DNA from: Phoenix dactylifera
Lineage: Eukaryota; Streptophyta; Magnoliopsida; Arecales; Arecaceae
DNA length: 64,000 nt
Direction of reading: 5' to 3'
Assembly: GCF_009389715.1 (NCBI RefSeq)
Contig: NW_024067684.1
Span: 62,001-126,000 of the forward strand
Shown here: positions 22,474 through 32,286 of the stretch, in pieces
Numbering within the stretch: the first letter of the stretch is position 1
Layout: each line of letters opens with the position of its first letter
Notes under the pieces: generated by a model
The model's input: the letters and a program-made list of their open reading frames with translations, nothing else
What the model was told of the DNA's origin: nothing
The model's database searches: none
Program-made: the position numbers and the translations under genes

Positions 22474-25001
22474 AGGGCGACGAAGCCAGTTCTCCGCGGT
22501 GTACGTCCGAAGTGGTATTCTTCGATAGACTACTCCCTTGGGTTTTGCTCTATTTATTTTTTTAATAAATATATTATAGTTGTGCTGTTACGGAATTATT
22601 TGTATCAACTTTTATGCTCATAATGCTTATAAATGATGCTAGTTTCTAAGAATTCATTCGTTCTACTCTCAATTAAATATTAATTGCCAGTACATAGATA
22701 ATAACACAACATTTGGAATTGAAATCCTAAGGTTGTATATGTCTTTACTTGGCGATTTTAACTTTTAAGCAAGACTGTTTTGTTTAAGATCATCTAGTAG
22801 GCAACTTCTAGTGCTGTTTTCCTTTTGAACATATCAGCCTCTATGAGCGAGTGATTACATTTAACTCTATGCATAAGCCTGATAGTGCCCTTTAGGAATG
22901 TGAACGCCCCCTCCCAAGAGACCATTACTTGACATTCTTTCTTACCTTCAGTCAGGCATTGGTGATTAGTAGTTGCTGCTATAGTATTGAAAGAGTACTC
23001 ATAATAGAGTCAGGGCACCTCTCTTAGGTTATGATATATAATGTAACAGCCATTATATGTACATTAGAACCGTTTTAACATCATTAAGTCATGGTAGGAT
23101 GTCTGTTATCTGATTTTTTTTTTTTTTTTTTTTGAGTGTTACGTTGCCTCAACCAATGTAATGAATGCTTGGGAATGACAATCTTTACATCACCTTGCTG
23201 AAAAAAGTGAAACCAAATATCAGGGTTGGGACAGGGCTGGATCGTTATGGTTATGCTACTTAACCTTGTGGAGAAAATGACTAGTACCTCCAACAAGAAA
23301 CTATTGAATGGAGCCAGGGCCACATAAATGGCCAATATGATGCCATGGCAACATTCAATGGGCAACTCATTCGCAACATTGTGAGCAAGCTTGCTAAAAT
23401 AAGATCCAAGCAGGGAGTAGTTCTCTAAGATTTGAGCAGAGGGGTGACAGATTGGAGGGGGAGAATTTTTAGTTAGTGGACTTGCAAACAGTTATAGAAT
23501 TCTAGGAAACCAAGTGAGAAGGTAGCCTATATTACAAATCCGAGTTAGAGGGTTCTTCCTTAGGATTATGATTATGTAAACATTCAAATCTTAGAAATCT
23601 TACATGGATGATCATGTACAAGTCATCGCAATGCATGTTTAGAAATCAAAATGGGGTTGACTTTCGATTTTCTGCATAGACCATTCATTGTGCAGAACAG
23701 ATTACAAATAGAAAAAAGAGGGCAGGCAGGGGGGACAACAAAACATCGTAAGCAATGCTTTTCTTTCCCCTGCAGGATGAGATCATAGAAGGCAACATGG
23801 TGATAATATTTATTGATGGATGAAGTATCCTAGGAAGACCAAAATTCGCCCAAATGCTGTAATAAGCAGTAGGCTCCTCCCTTCCTAATTGTAGAGGTCA
23901 TGTGAATGTGCCTCATTTCTGAGCTCAGTCCTTAACCCGCAATGTAGAATCTTCAACTGAATAAAGAATTGCAACCTGCATGGACAACAATTGATATACT
24001 AGCTTATATTTCAGAGTTTCTTTCCCTGACACTTTTACCCTAATCCACCACTAGCTTATACTACTTCACAAAAGTATCTTTGAGGTCAGGAGGATGGTAC
24101 ATGTACATTATAAGCTGTGCTTGAAGGTCTGATATAGGATCTTCTACTATCACATGATTGCTGTTAAATTTTTTGGAGCAAAAACACCACATCGATTCAA
24201 CTTGTTGTAGCAAAAACTTTGTGCCACATAGCCCAAGAGAAACTTTTTAATGCAGGACTTTCCCCAAGAAAATACCATGTAAGTTTGTACTCAGATCACC
24301 CAGCTTAAGACTTTGACTGGTTGAACTTCTGATCTTGATCAGAATATTCAGGACCAGCTAGGGCGGGTCTTCACTTGCAAACTATCATTTAGCCTACCTT
24401 CTGCTTCCAATTGAGTGCTGGCATATGCGCCAACCAAGATAAGGTGTCAGACTTGAGATATTTGACAAAGGCATGCTCTGTTAACTCTCTAAGAACCAAG
24501 ATAAAGCTACAAGTGCTCTGATCTGCACCAACCAAAATAATGTGTCAGCTTCCAGATGTTTGATAATAAAACGAAATCCTGCTCTATTAACCATTTAACC
24601 CCTCAGTACTCCCCTCCTTTTATATGGTTAGGTGGCCTGTCAGCAAGTTTGGAGGGCTATACCACAAGAAATAACCTTCCCCGTCCGAACCCCGACCACG
24701 ATGAATCATGTTGGCTCCCTTCATCTAATACAATCATCAAGTGACATAAGCATTGAGGTTGCTGGCACCTTTGGTGTTGCCACTTTCACCCTTTTTTGGT
24801 AGGATTTGGTGCTGTTTCTTGTTTGTAATCTGCTTCTTTTTGTTGGCATCAAATCTATATAAATTGAGAGCACAGAACCTGCTAATTTTGTTGGCATTGA
24901 CAAATAACTCGTTCACAAGCCTTCACAAGTGAATTTCTACTCCATTGATTTCTTTTGTATTAATAAAGAAGTATACTATGTTTATATCCCCAGTATACCT
25001 T
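22474..25001. other. Intergenic, no gene recognised
   Basis: Apart from the RIQ 3' flank this 2.5 kb holds only short open frames without domain features. A T run sits at about 23117-23133. The sequence is not obviously repetitive within the window. It is absent between copy A and the gypsy element, and before copy B. Confidence 0.4.
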
Positions 25002-25004
25002 TTA

Positions 25005-25441
25005 GGACCTCGTTTGGTTCGCGAAAAAAAATTTCTCACTGAAATGTTTTTCTTAGAAAGATGATTCTTGGGAAAATGATGTCTGAGAAAATAATTTTAG
25101 CATGTTTGGTTGATCATTAAAAAGTTACACATTGTAGAGTGGCTTATGTTTGGTTGGGCATTTACTTTTTGAAAAAATTGTATGAAATATCTATTATACT
25201 TTTAATAAAGAAAAAAATCTTACTTATGGATTTTGATAACTTAAAGATACCCCCATTTCCAACCGGTGGAAAAATAGCTTTTCTATGTTCTTCATGATTT
25301 TTTTTTTTTTATGAAATATATAAATTTTATTTTCATGGGAATACTACTTTTTCATCTTTCTCCATTCAAAACTCCAACCAAACAAGCGATATTTTTTTGT
25401 TTTATTTTTTACCACATTTTCTTCTTTAACTAAACGAGTCC
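25005..25441. mobile_element. Tourist-like MITE (437 bp), TSD TTA
   Basis: The left end is GGACCTCGTTTGGTTCG; the right end is complementary to GGACTCGTTTAGTTAAAG. TTA flanks both sides (25002-25004 and 25442-25444). TGTTTGGTT-type inverted repeats with TTA duplication fit Tourist/PIF-Harbinger MITEs. It shares interior blocks with the MITE at 15365-15820. Confidence 0.8.
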
Positions 25442-25799
25442 TTAAGGAACTGTACAATGTCTCTCCCATTTTTTAAGGTAGAAAAGTATGCTTCGGTGTG
25501 ATGGCCATGCCCGCTATTATCTACTTGCAACCTAATGGAAGTCTCAACAGAGTTCCACAAAAACTGTCTCTCAGACAGCCAACGGCAGAACAACGTCCAT
25601 AAATCCAACAGGACCAACACCAAGGACTAAGTTAACATACAATAGACAAACCCGATACATGTGGCTTGAGTTGTGAATTCTGCACATAAACTATAATTTT
25701 TGACCTGGTTTATTAAAAGTTCTTTCCAATTGAGCTTGTAAGCAGAAGATGAACAACTAAAAACCTGCAAGATAGGTGGTTTGTGGTATTGCATGATTT

Positions 25800-25960
25800 C
25801 AATAGTTACAAATTCCTTTTGCAGATGTGGGTTATGAGAGTTTTAATAAAGAGAGGGAACCATTAGATGAATTTCTGAGATACCTGGTTGTTATAGAGGG
25901 AGATGCTATGGAAACCAAAATCAGCGAAGATGGAAAACGTTGGACGGATAAAAGGTGTTT
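25800..25960 (+). other. Possible orphan exon-like open frame
   Basis: After a TTTGCAG acceptor-like site an open frame reads VGYESFNKEREPLDEFLRYL and continues as a charged, protein-like sequence for about 45 residues. It runs into a small inverted-repeat element. I do not recognise the family. It could be an isolated exon fragment or chance. Confidence 0.25.
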
Positions 25961-25986
25961 TTGTTCCAGAATTATTCTGGGCTGGA

Positions 25987-26162
25987 ACTGGGCCTGTTTG
26001 GTTTGCTGAAGTCACCTTGGTGAGCCCTGGCCCGGTCATTTTGGGTCACTTCTCTTGTTCCTGAGCGATGCCGGGAGCTGACTGGACTCCATTTTGGGCC
26101 AACCCAAATGCCCAAATTATGTTCCTGTTCATAATACTCGTCGGGCAACCAAACTGGCCCCA
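25987..26162. mobile_element. Short MITE-like inverted repeat (about 175 bp)
   Basis: GGGCCTGTTTGGTTTGC at the left and the complement of GGGGCCAGTTTGGTTGCC at the right face each other. The ends resemble Tourist-type repeats. A clear target-site duplication was not found. Confidence 0.45.
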
Positions 26163-26498
26163 ATTCTTGATTTGCAATTTTTCGGGCTGGGTCCAGCTTT
26201 TAATAGAATCTAGTCCTGAATAAGTTTGGACTGGGCCATGATCAGGCGCATCCAACCGTTTTGGATCAAGTCCCGGGCAAGCAGATTTATTACTAAAGAA
26301 ATTTTGGCCTGACTAGTTTATGCAAATATGGAAGTTAAATGTTATTGACGGAATAATCCAGTCCAAGCAAATTAACAACAGACCTGCGACCATTCTCCGA
26401 GATAGTCCCTGGAATCGGGTGTCAATCTGGCTTTTTAGCTTGATACAACTGTTCAGTATATATGAACAGTTTGTATTAGCCGTGAGATGGGCTGGTGT

Positions 26499-27228
26499 TA
26501 AGGCTGCAAATGGATCGGATTGACCCGAGACCCGACCCGCGTAGATCCGATCCGACCTGAATTTTAGGACCCGTGGATTCGGGTCGGATCTTAAAATTGG
26601 ACCCGAATCATTTTTTGGATTGGATCTGAGTTTACCGATTTCGATCCGATCCGAATTTTTCTTTTTGTGTGTGTGTGTTGGGGGGGGGGGGGGGGGGGGG
26701 TAATTTTTTTTTTTTGGTATATGCGTGAGGATTCTCTCTCAATCTATTACACTGTTGATACCTTTGGTGTTCTGAACTGAATATGGGTCATGTGCCAGTT
26801 TTCTGCAATGGAATTGGATTTTGGAAGAAGGTCTGGGATTTCTTTTGTCCTCGTGAGAGGGGAGCTGGGAGACACCAAGTTCCGTCCAATCAGTCATGTA
26901 GATAAAAAATAGTGTGATGTGAAATTTGGCTCGTAGACCGACTTAGTTAGCAAGTCATGGGTCATCTCTACTGACTGGAGGTCAATTGCAAGTCTTTCAA
27001 GTCATGGGTCACCCAGCAACCTCATAATTATGATATTACCATATTAGATTTGTCCAAATCCTTTCCAAAAGCACAAAGAAAGTGGACTGATTTGGACTCG
27101 AACCCGACTTGGCCCAATCCGATCTTCAACCGAGTCGGATTTTGGTCCAAAATTAGGATCCGAATAAAAATCCGAGTCGGATCGGGGTCACTTAGGACCC
27201 GATCCGACTCGACCGATTTGCACCCCTA
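26499..27228. mobile_element. hAT-like element (730 bp), copy-A-specific
   Basis: The left end TAAGGCTGCAAATGGATCGG and the complement of the right end, TAGGGGTGCAAATCGGTCG, form the inverted repeats. Flanks are GCTGGTGT (26491-26498) and GCTGATAT (27229-27236). The matching unoccupied site in copy B reads GCTAATGTAGTGGG. Subterminal regions are GGGTC/GATCC-rich; the centre has a GT tract, a run of more than 20 G (about 26677-26700) and a T run. No transposase. Confidence 0.85.
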
Positions 27229-27239
27229 GCTGATATAGT

Positions 27240-28088
27240 GGGTTGATTCCTCCTAATCATTTGCATGAGAAACCTCGAACTCCGTCAACCTAGCGGCCAT
27301 AGGATGAATGCCTCGAATATAATGAGTGTTGTTGCTGCCAGAATTTAGCCCGACCGCAAGGGGCTTTAAGACTGGTGTTAATGAGGTTGGCGAAGACTTA
27401 GGTCGGACTTGCAAGATCAGTCTGAGCTCCTTGCTGGTCATGCTTCGAGTTGAAGAGGGTGAGCTAAAGAATGGTCGGTGGTGTGGCGATGCTCAGATGA
27501 AGGATCTGATACAAGTTGTCGGATCTAAAATAAGGAAGAAAAGTTCACCTGCCGAAGTTTGTCCAATGGAGAACCTTCCGATTCCTAAGTTAGATAAGAA
27601 TATTAGAAAAATAACGGAGAGTTAAGAGAGAAAGTGGCAGTGTAAGTATGGAGAACGTCAAGAGAGCATACTTGGAAATTCTTCAGGTGCTGCTTATACA
27701 GATAAAGATCGACATTCGTTACCAAGTAAGATGGGCAGCACAATAAACGCTCGGTAACCATTCATGCATTATACACGTCAGCTTAACTGGGCGCAATTGT
27801 GGGCCAATAGGGAATTGTCCGCCGTTAGGAAGAATTTAAATATTGTCATGGCAGTTTTTAATAAGGGCTACGCGGTGAACTTCTATTGGTCGGTGTGCCC
27901 ACGTCCGAGGCACCTCTTGAAGATGTCACAAGACCACTATCAAATGTTCTTAGCACGTCCAAGATTGCTTCATCGATTTCCCAGGTCATGCCTATGCTCA
28001 AGTGGGAATCTCGCATGTTACCTGATGACCAGAAGTCCCAGAGCCCGTCCAATTATTACCTCAACCTGTCACATTACTTTAGCATGCA
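27240..28088. repeat. Unclassified repeat block shared by both copies
   Basis: This stretch matches 57945-58797. It has weakly open frames on both strands that are not conserved in frame between the copies, so I do not call a gene. On the minus strand the CTGTATAAGCAG and polypyrimidine sections near 27640-27720 look like the promoter part of an LTR, but no TG...CA ends could be fixed. Confidence 0.35.
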
Positions 28089-28632
28089 ATTGTTGGTAGG
28101 GGTGCAAATGAGTCGGGTCGGACCGGATCATGAGTAACCTCGACCCAACCCGGTTTCTTGTTCGGATTCTAATATTGGACCCAGAACTAATCTAATAAAA
28201 GATCGGATTAGATCGGGTCAATTGCTAAAATTTCTAATCCAACGGATCATTTAGGTCGGATCGGGTCCATGTATAATCCGGTCCTAATCCAAAAAATTTG
28301 GGTCCTGATTTGGGTCAGAAAATTGGAAGCCATTGCAGAAATTACAAAGTAGAAAAATAGAATATATACAATAGAATAAACAAATCATCACAGTGAAAAC
28401 CGTATTTTTTTTCTTTTTATTTTTTTGATTTCTCATAGGGATAGACCCTTGTTGTGTTGCCCATACTCGTGTGAGCTAAGCTGGCGGGGACGAACCCAAG
28501 GCTGCTAATATTTGGGCTTCCCAAGTGATCTGATCAATGTATTCTCGGATCACTATTTTCTCTAGATTTCATTGCTCGAGATCGATCTCCCACTAAGATA
28601 TTCCCCGTCCCTGCTCTCCCCCTCCTGCTCCT

Positions 28633-28946
28633 ATGGGGAGCCTAAACAGGAGCCAGATCCCCTTCTCCACTGTCGGCGATGGGCCCCACCACCACAATCA
28701 CCTCCTCCCTCTCTTCACAACAGCCCACCAGATCAGTGCCCTTGCCCTCGTCCTTGCCACCTTCCTCACTCGTGCCTTTGACCGCCTCCCTTCCCCCGCT
28801 CCCTTCTCCACCGACCGCTCCATCGCCTTCCTCTTCGACCGCTTCGGCACCCTCCACTGACTTGATCAAGGCTACGGCCCTAGCCTTGACCTCAAGATCT
28901 ACATCTACGAAGAGCGCGACGAAATCCAAGGTTTCAACAAGAAGAA
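28633..28946 (+). pseudogene. Captured 5' exon of a GT47 exostosin-like gene
   Basis: The plus strand begins at ATGGGGAGCC and encodes a His-rich stretch, then a membrane-anchor-like segment (ISALALVLATFLTRAF). Next come RSIAFLFDRFGTLH, a TGA stop and GYGPSLDLKIYIYEE. The last part resembles the start of the luminal domain of exostosin-type (GT47) Golgi glycosyltransferases. The TGA replaces an aromatic position and truncates the frame. A donor-like CAAG|GTTTC follows. Only this first-exon piece is present inside the hAT element. The family call rests on the KIYxYE context and is moderately sure. Confidence 0.55.
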
Positions 28947-28993
28947 ATCGAAATAAAAAACAAGCAAAGGTACAAGAAACCCAAGGTTCATAC

Positions 28994-29155
28994 CATCTTG
29001 GGTGGAAATATAATTGACGCAGTCGTGGCCGAGGGAGTGCCCGATAGTGGAATCGCGGCAGACTCGGACGGATGTCGACGCCTCGACGGAGGAGAAGAGC
29101 TTGAGATGTGTGCGTCTGTCACTGCCCGTGGAGGTCCCCGACGTAGAGCGCTGGC
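28994..29155 (-). pseudogene. Captured exon of a poly(A)-binding protein (RRM1)
   Basis: On the minus strand the fragment reads LYVGDLHG, then after a frame disturbance LKLFSSVEASTSVRVCRDST, then SLGHDCVNYISTQD followed by a G|GTATGA donor. This is RRM1 of cytoplasmic poly(A)-binding protein: RNP2 (LYVGDL) and a decayed RNP1 (family form GYGYVNY). It lies tail to tail with the captured exostosin-like exon within one hAT-like element. It is not functional as seen. Confidence 0.72.
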
Positions 29156-29684
29156 ACGGGGCCGTCGGAAGCATCACCATTACTCTTCTCAATAATCCAA
29201 GAAAATAAAAACTTAGGATTAGGATTCAGCTCGGGTCGTGGGGTTGGAAATCCAAAAATTCAAATAGATCAGGTCGGATCGGGTCAGATCTGAATTCAGT
29301 AAATCCATACCCGACCCAAAAAAAGAAACACGTCTAATTTTAGAATCTGACCTAACCCCATGGGTTCTCTAAAATAGGTCGGTTTAAATCTAAGTGGCTG
29401 ATTTGCCTCCTTAATTGCTAGCGCCGGAGTCCCACCATGTTCAAGTGCGGAAGGAATCAAAGATGGAGGAAAAAAAAGAATGCGGGAAATCTTCGAGGTA
29501 GCGAATCATACCCTTTCTCGCACTTACAAGGCAAGCAGGACGCAGGTTCCGAGAAACGAACTCCCATTTCCCTATTCTCACCCTTTTTTATCTACTTGAG
29601 GGAAGAGATATCGTCTCTTTCTTGAAACCCCCCTCTTCCTCGATGCTTCGCTGCTGTCCGGAAAGCGCTCCCTTTTCTGCAAGT

Positions 29685-30988
29685 AGACTTGGGCATCGGG
29701 CCGTGCCGGGCCGGCCCGGCCCAGGCCCACCGGGCCCGAGGTCTAAACGGGCCGTGCCTGGCCCGGCCCGCTTCATAAGCGGGCCGTGCCGGGCACGGCC
29801 CGTTCAGCATAGAACGGAAGCCCGGCCCGGCCCCAGGCCCGTCTAGTGGCGGGCCGGGCCGGGCATGGCACGAGACGGGCCGGGCCGGGCACGGCACGAG
29901 ACGGCCCGGGCCGGGCACGGCACGAGACGGGCCGTGCCGTGCTTGGCCGTGCCGGGCACGAGACGGGCCTCTGGGCCACCGCATCCTCCCCGGACGCGGA
30001 CCGCACCACCCAGCTCGAGAACCCCCGGCAACCGTACTCGGCGAACACCGAGAACCCATCCCCCGGCTTCCACACACTGCCATCGGAGAGCGGGTAGCAG
30101 CAGCCGAAGTAGCTCCGCTTGCCGTCGCAACCCCCGACGACGCCGATCCTGTCGCAACCGATCTTGCAGACGGAGGAGTCCTCGCAGGCGTAGAGGCGGA
30201 GGACGTTATCGGCGGTGACGGCGAAGAAGGGGCTGCGGTCGAAGACGAAGGAGGAGCGGTTGACGTTGGAGTACCAGGGGTCACATGAGGAGGTTGAGTT
30301 TGGGGAGTAGTCGAGTAGGAGGAACCCGGAGGGAAGGAAGTCGATGATGCGGAGGTCGGTGGAGCCCAGAGTGAGGAAGAGGGCTGACGGGGTGGAGTCA
30401 TCGGAGCAGGAGAGGCGGAAGGAGTCGATGGCGGGGCCGCAGGAGGAGTTGAGGTGAAACGGGAAGGGGATGGGGAGGTGACCGCACCTCTCGCCGCATT
30501 TGTTGGGGAAAAGGGCTTGGGGAAAGGCGAAAGGGAGTAAGGAAAAGAGGAGGAGGAGGAGGAGGAGGAAGGAACCAGGCATGGCGAGAGTGGTAAAGAA
30601 AGGCCATGGAGAGCGGGGAGGGAGGAACTTTTAGTAGAGAGGGGAGACCGGGATCCGTACAGGGAGGGGTCTTGGGAGGTGGTGACGGGAACGGGTTTCG
30701 GAGACGGGGACGGGGAACGAGGCATGGGAGAGCGCGAGCGAGGCGGGGGCATGTCGGGGGAGACGGGCCGTGCCGTGCTTGGCCCGCGGGCCAAGAGCGG
30801 GCCGTGCCGGCCCAGGCCCGAAGCGGGCCGTGCCGGGCTCGGCCCGCGGGCCAGAAACCTGTGACCCAGCACGGCCCCCTTAAATGGGCCGTGCCAGGCA
30901 TGGCCCGGTACTGTAGCTAGCGGGCCGTGCCAGGCACGGCCCGCTTCGTGCCGGGCCGTGGGCGGCCCGGCCCAGTGCCCAACTCTGT
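29685..30988. mobile_element. Gene-capturing hAT-like element with GGGCCGTGCC tracts (1,304 bp)
   Basis: Ends are GACTTGGGCATCGGGCC and the complement of GAGTTGGGCACTGGGCCG. The 8-bp flanks are CTGCAAGT (29677-29684) and CTGCAAGG (30989-30996). Copy B has the unoccupied site CCGCAAGG (60378-60385). The subterminal 250-300 bp at each end are extremely GC-rich degenerate repeats of CGGGCCGTGCCGGGC. The interior is a captured WAK-type receptor exon. Confidence 0.88.
29773..30582 (-). CDS. Captured WAK-type ectodomain, open chimeric ORF (269 codons)
   Basis: From the ATG at 30582 the minus strand encodes a signal peptide (MPGSFLLLLLLLFSLLPFAF, cleavage likely about residue 22). A cysteine-rich GUB_WAK-type extracellular domain follows (KCGERCGHLPIPFPFHL near residue 27; further Cys in SSCGPA, SCDPWY, CKIGCDR, FGCCYP and YGCRG). 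Such domains sit at the cell wall side of WAK/LRK10-like receptor kinases. After about residue 200 the frame runs into the hAT tract and becomes an Arg/Pro/Ala/Cys repeat of no biological origin. There is no transmembrane segment or kinase. The frame is open throughout. If transcribed it would give a secreted protein; nothing in the sequence shows that it is. Confidence 0.55.
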   Translation of the reverse strand: MPGSFLLLLLLLFSLLPFAFPQALFPNKCGERCGHLPIPFPFHLNSSCGPAIDSFRLSCSDDSTPSALFLTLGSTDLRIIDFLPSGFLLLDYSPNSTSSCDPWYSNVNRSSFVFDRSPFFAVTADNVLRLYACEDSSVCKIGCDRIGVVGGCDGKRSYFGCCYPLSDGSVWKPGDGFSVFAEYGCRGFSSWVVRSASGEDAVAQRPVSCPARPSTARPVSCRARPGPSRAVPGPARLVPCPARPATRRAWGRAGLPFYAERAVPGTARL

Positions 30989-31132
30989 CTGCAAGGAAGG
31001 TCCAACTACCTTGTTTTTTTAGATGACTTTAGGTCTACTTTTTAGATGGATCAGGTCCCGTTATATGTTAAATGTGCCATTCCGGTTCTTCAACGAAGCT
31101 CCCCGCTCTGGGGAACGCGGAAATGGTGGTGT

Positions 31133-31140
31133 TTATATAT
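31133..31140 (+). promoter_or_regulatory. TATA box of DUF6490-like gene, copy A
   Basis: TTATATATTC lies 70 bp before the ATG at 31207, in the shared context GGTGGTGT. The corresponding copy B site is CTATATATTC at 60549-60557. Because this site lies downstream of the longer open frame's first ATG (31072), the shorter start is preferred. Confidence 0.55.
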
Positions 31141-31206
31141 TCAAGTGGGCTGATCGTTCTGCATTGGCCTTCATTGTTTCACGTAGCTAATAAGCCGAAG
31201 AAGAAG

Positions 31207-31659
31207 ATGGTTCAGAACACCGACGAGCGTCAAGCCTTCTGCGGCCCCTCGATCGGCCTCGCTTTCCTCACCACCAACACCGTCCTCTCCGCCTACCGAG
31301 CCCGGCATGACCCGTGGACCGTCGCATTCGTGCTCTTCGCCTACCTCGACCTCTTGGCCCTTTTCGGCTGCCTCCGGGCCTACGAGAAGCAGCGCGCGGA
31401 GCCTCTCGGCACGGTCGAGATGAACACGAGTCTAAAGGTTGCAATTTGGGTGCTCGCCAACGCTCTTAATGTGGCATTCGCTTACCGTGTCGCTCAGATG
31501 ATGCCTCTGGCTTTGTACGCCCTCGTCTGGGGTATGTCTGGATTCACCCTTCTGGTTACCTTCTATGGGCTATTCCTGTGTCCTGAACCGGAGAACCTGA
31601 AGAACAATGACACCGAGGAGGTTCTTTTCTCGGAGTTTTCCCCTGAAACGAAGGTGTAG
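31207..31659 (+). CDS. Small four-helix membrane protein, DUF6490-like, copy A
   Basis: Single-exon gene of 150 residues starting MVQNTDERQAFCGPS. Four hydrophobic segments are visible at about residues 14-32, 39-58, 78-98 and 106-125, joined by short charged loops (RARHDPW, RAYEKQRAEP). The C-terminal tail is acidic and probably cytosolic. The arrangement matches a plant-specific family of unknown function that I believe is DUF6490; I cannot assign an activity. The start at 31207 is used because the upstream in-frame ATG lies before the TATA box and the upstream residues are not kept in copy B. Copy B (60654-61106) is about 89% identical in protein by eye, with no frame damage in either, so both may be active. 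Confidence 0.8.
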   Translation: MVQNTDERQAFCGPSIGLAFLTTNTVLSAYRARHDPWTVAFVLFAYLDLLALFGCLRAYEKQRAEPLGTVEMNTSLKVAIWVLANALNVAFAYRVAQMMPLALYALVWGMSGFTLLVTFYGLFLCPEPENLKNNDTEEVLFSEFSPETKV

Positions 31660-31872
31660 GCTTCCTTTCATTTGAAGGATCGCAAGTTCTATGGTTCAAG
31701 CTTTAGCACTGTGGTTAGTCTCCGCCAAGCATTGGCCCGATCGTGGGCCAAAATGTGGTTAGGCTATGTTTTTTCAGCTTTAAGCTAAACTTGTACATCC
31801 TTGGATTGAAGCCCAACCTAAAACTGGCCTAGCCTGGCCTGACAGGCCTCAGGTCATCCCAGATCCATTTCC

Positions 31873-31874
<2 letters not shown>

Positions 31875-31944
<70 letters not shown>
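31875..31944. repeat. TC/TA compound microsatellite (copy A)
   Basis: A CT run of about 45 bp passes directly into a TA run of about 25 bp, 215 bp after the DUF6490-like stop codon. Copy B has the same compound repeat with longer runs (61333-61420). Confidence 0.9.
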
Positions 31945-32286
31945 GAATCATTGTTATTCCAAGGCAAAGATTCAATCAGTTGGCCAGCATCAAGGAACTA
32001 TTGGTAGCGGCATGTGGTTAAATCGAAATAAGGAATATCAATTTTGATAATTTTGTTATCTAATTTTTCTTGAATTGGTCCATTAAACAATTCATTCAAA
32101 ATATAATAATATGATAGACGAATCAAATCCCATAATCCAACTTAGATATTTGCTAGGAATTATTGCTAAAATAGAAAATTTTTATCTTGCTATTTAATGA
32201 TTTCGATATTATCTTATTAAAGAAATATTTGCTGCTTGATAATTACAAATAATTTTTTAAAATTATAGAGAAAGATGGTGTTAGTC

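Larger units (their letters stand above)
28097..29413. mobile_element. Gene-capturing hAT-like element, copy A (1,317 bp)
   Basis: Ends are TAGGGGTGCAAATGAGTCGG and the complement of GATTTGCCTCCTTA. The flanks are ATTGTTGG (28089-28096) and ATTGCTAG (29414-29421). Both subterminal regions are rich in GGGTC-type units. The interior carries pieces of two unrelated genes. The same element with the same flanks is at 58806-60094 in copy B, so it inserted before the segmental duplication. Confidence 0.85.

Noticed and set aside
27240..28099. Open frames around a 'YYLNLSHYFSMQLL' segment shared by both copies
   Set aside because: They look protein-like but frames are not consistently kept, no start or splice context is seen, and no family is recognised; kept only as a repeat block.
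29592..30872. 426-codon minus-strand open frame, longest host-like ORF near copy A
   Set aside because: Its frame is offset from the captured WAK-type exon; residues are Ser/Pro/Arg-rich shadow translation through GC-rich tracts. The true captured frame is 29773-30582.
31072..31206. Upstream in-frame extension of the DUF6490-like gene, copy A
   Set aside because: The ATG at 31072 lies before the TATA box and the added residues are not conserved in copy B.
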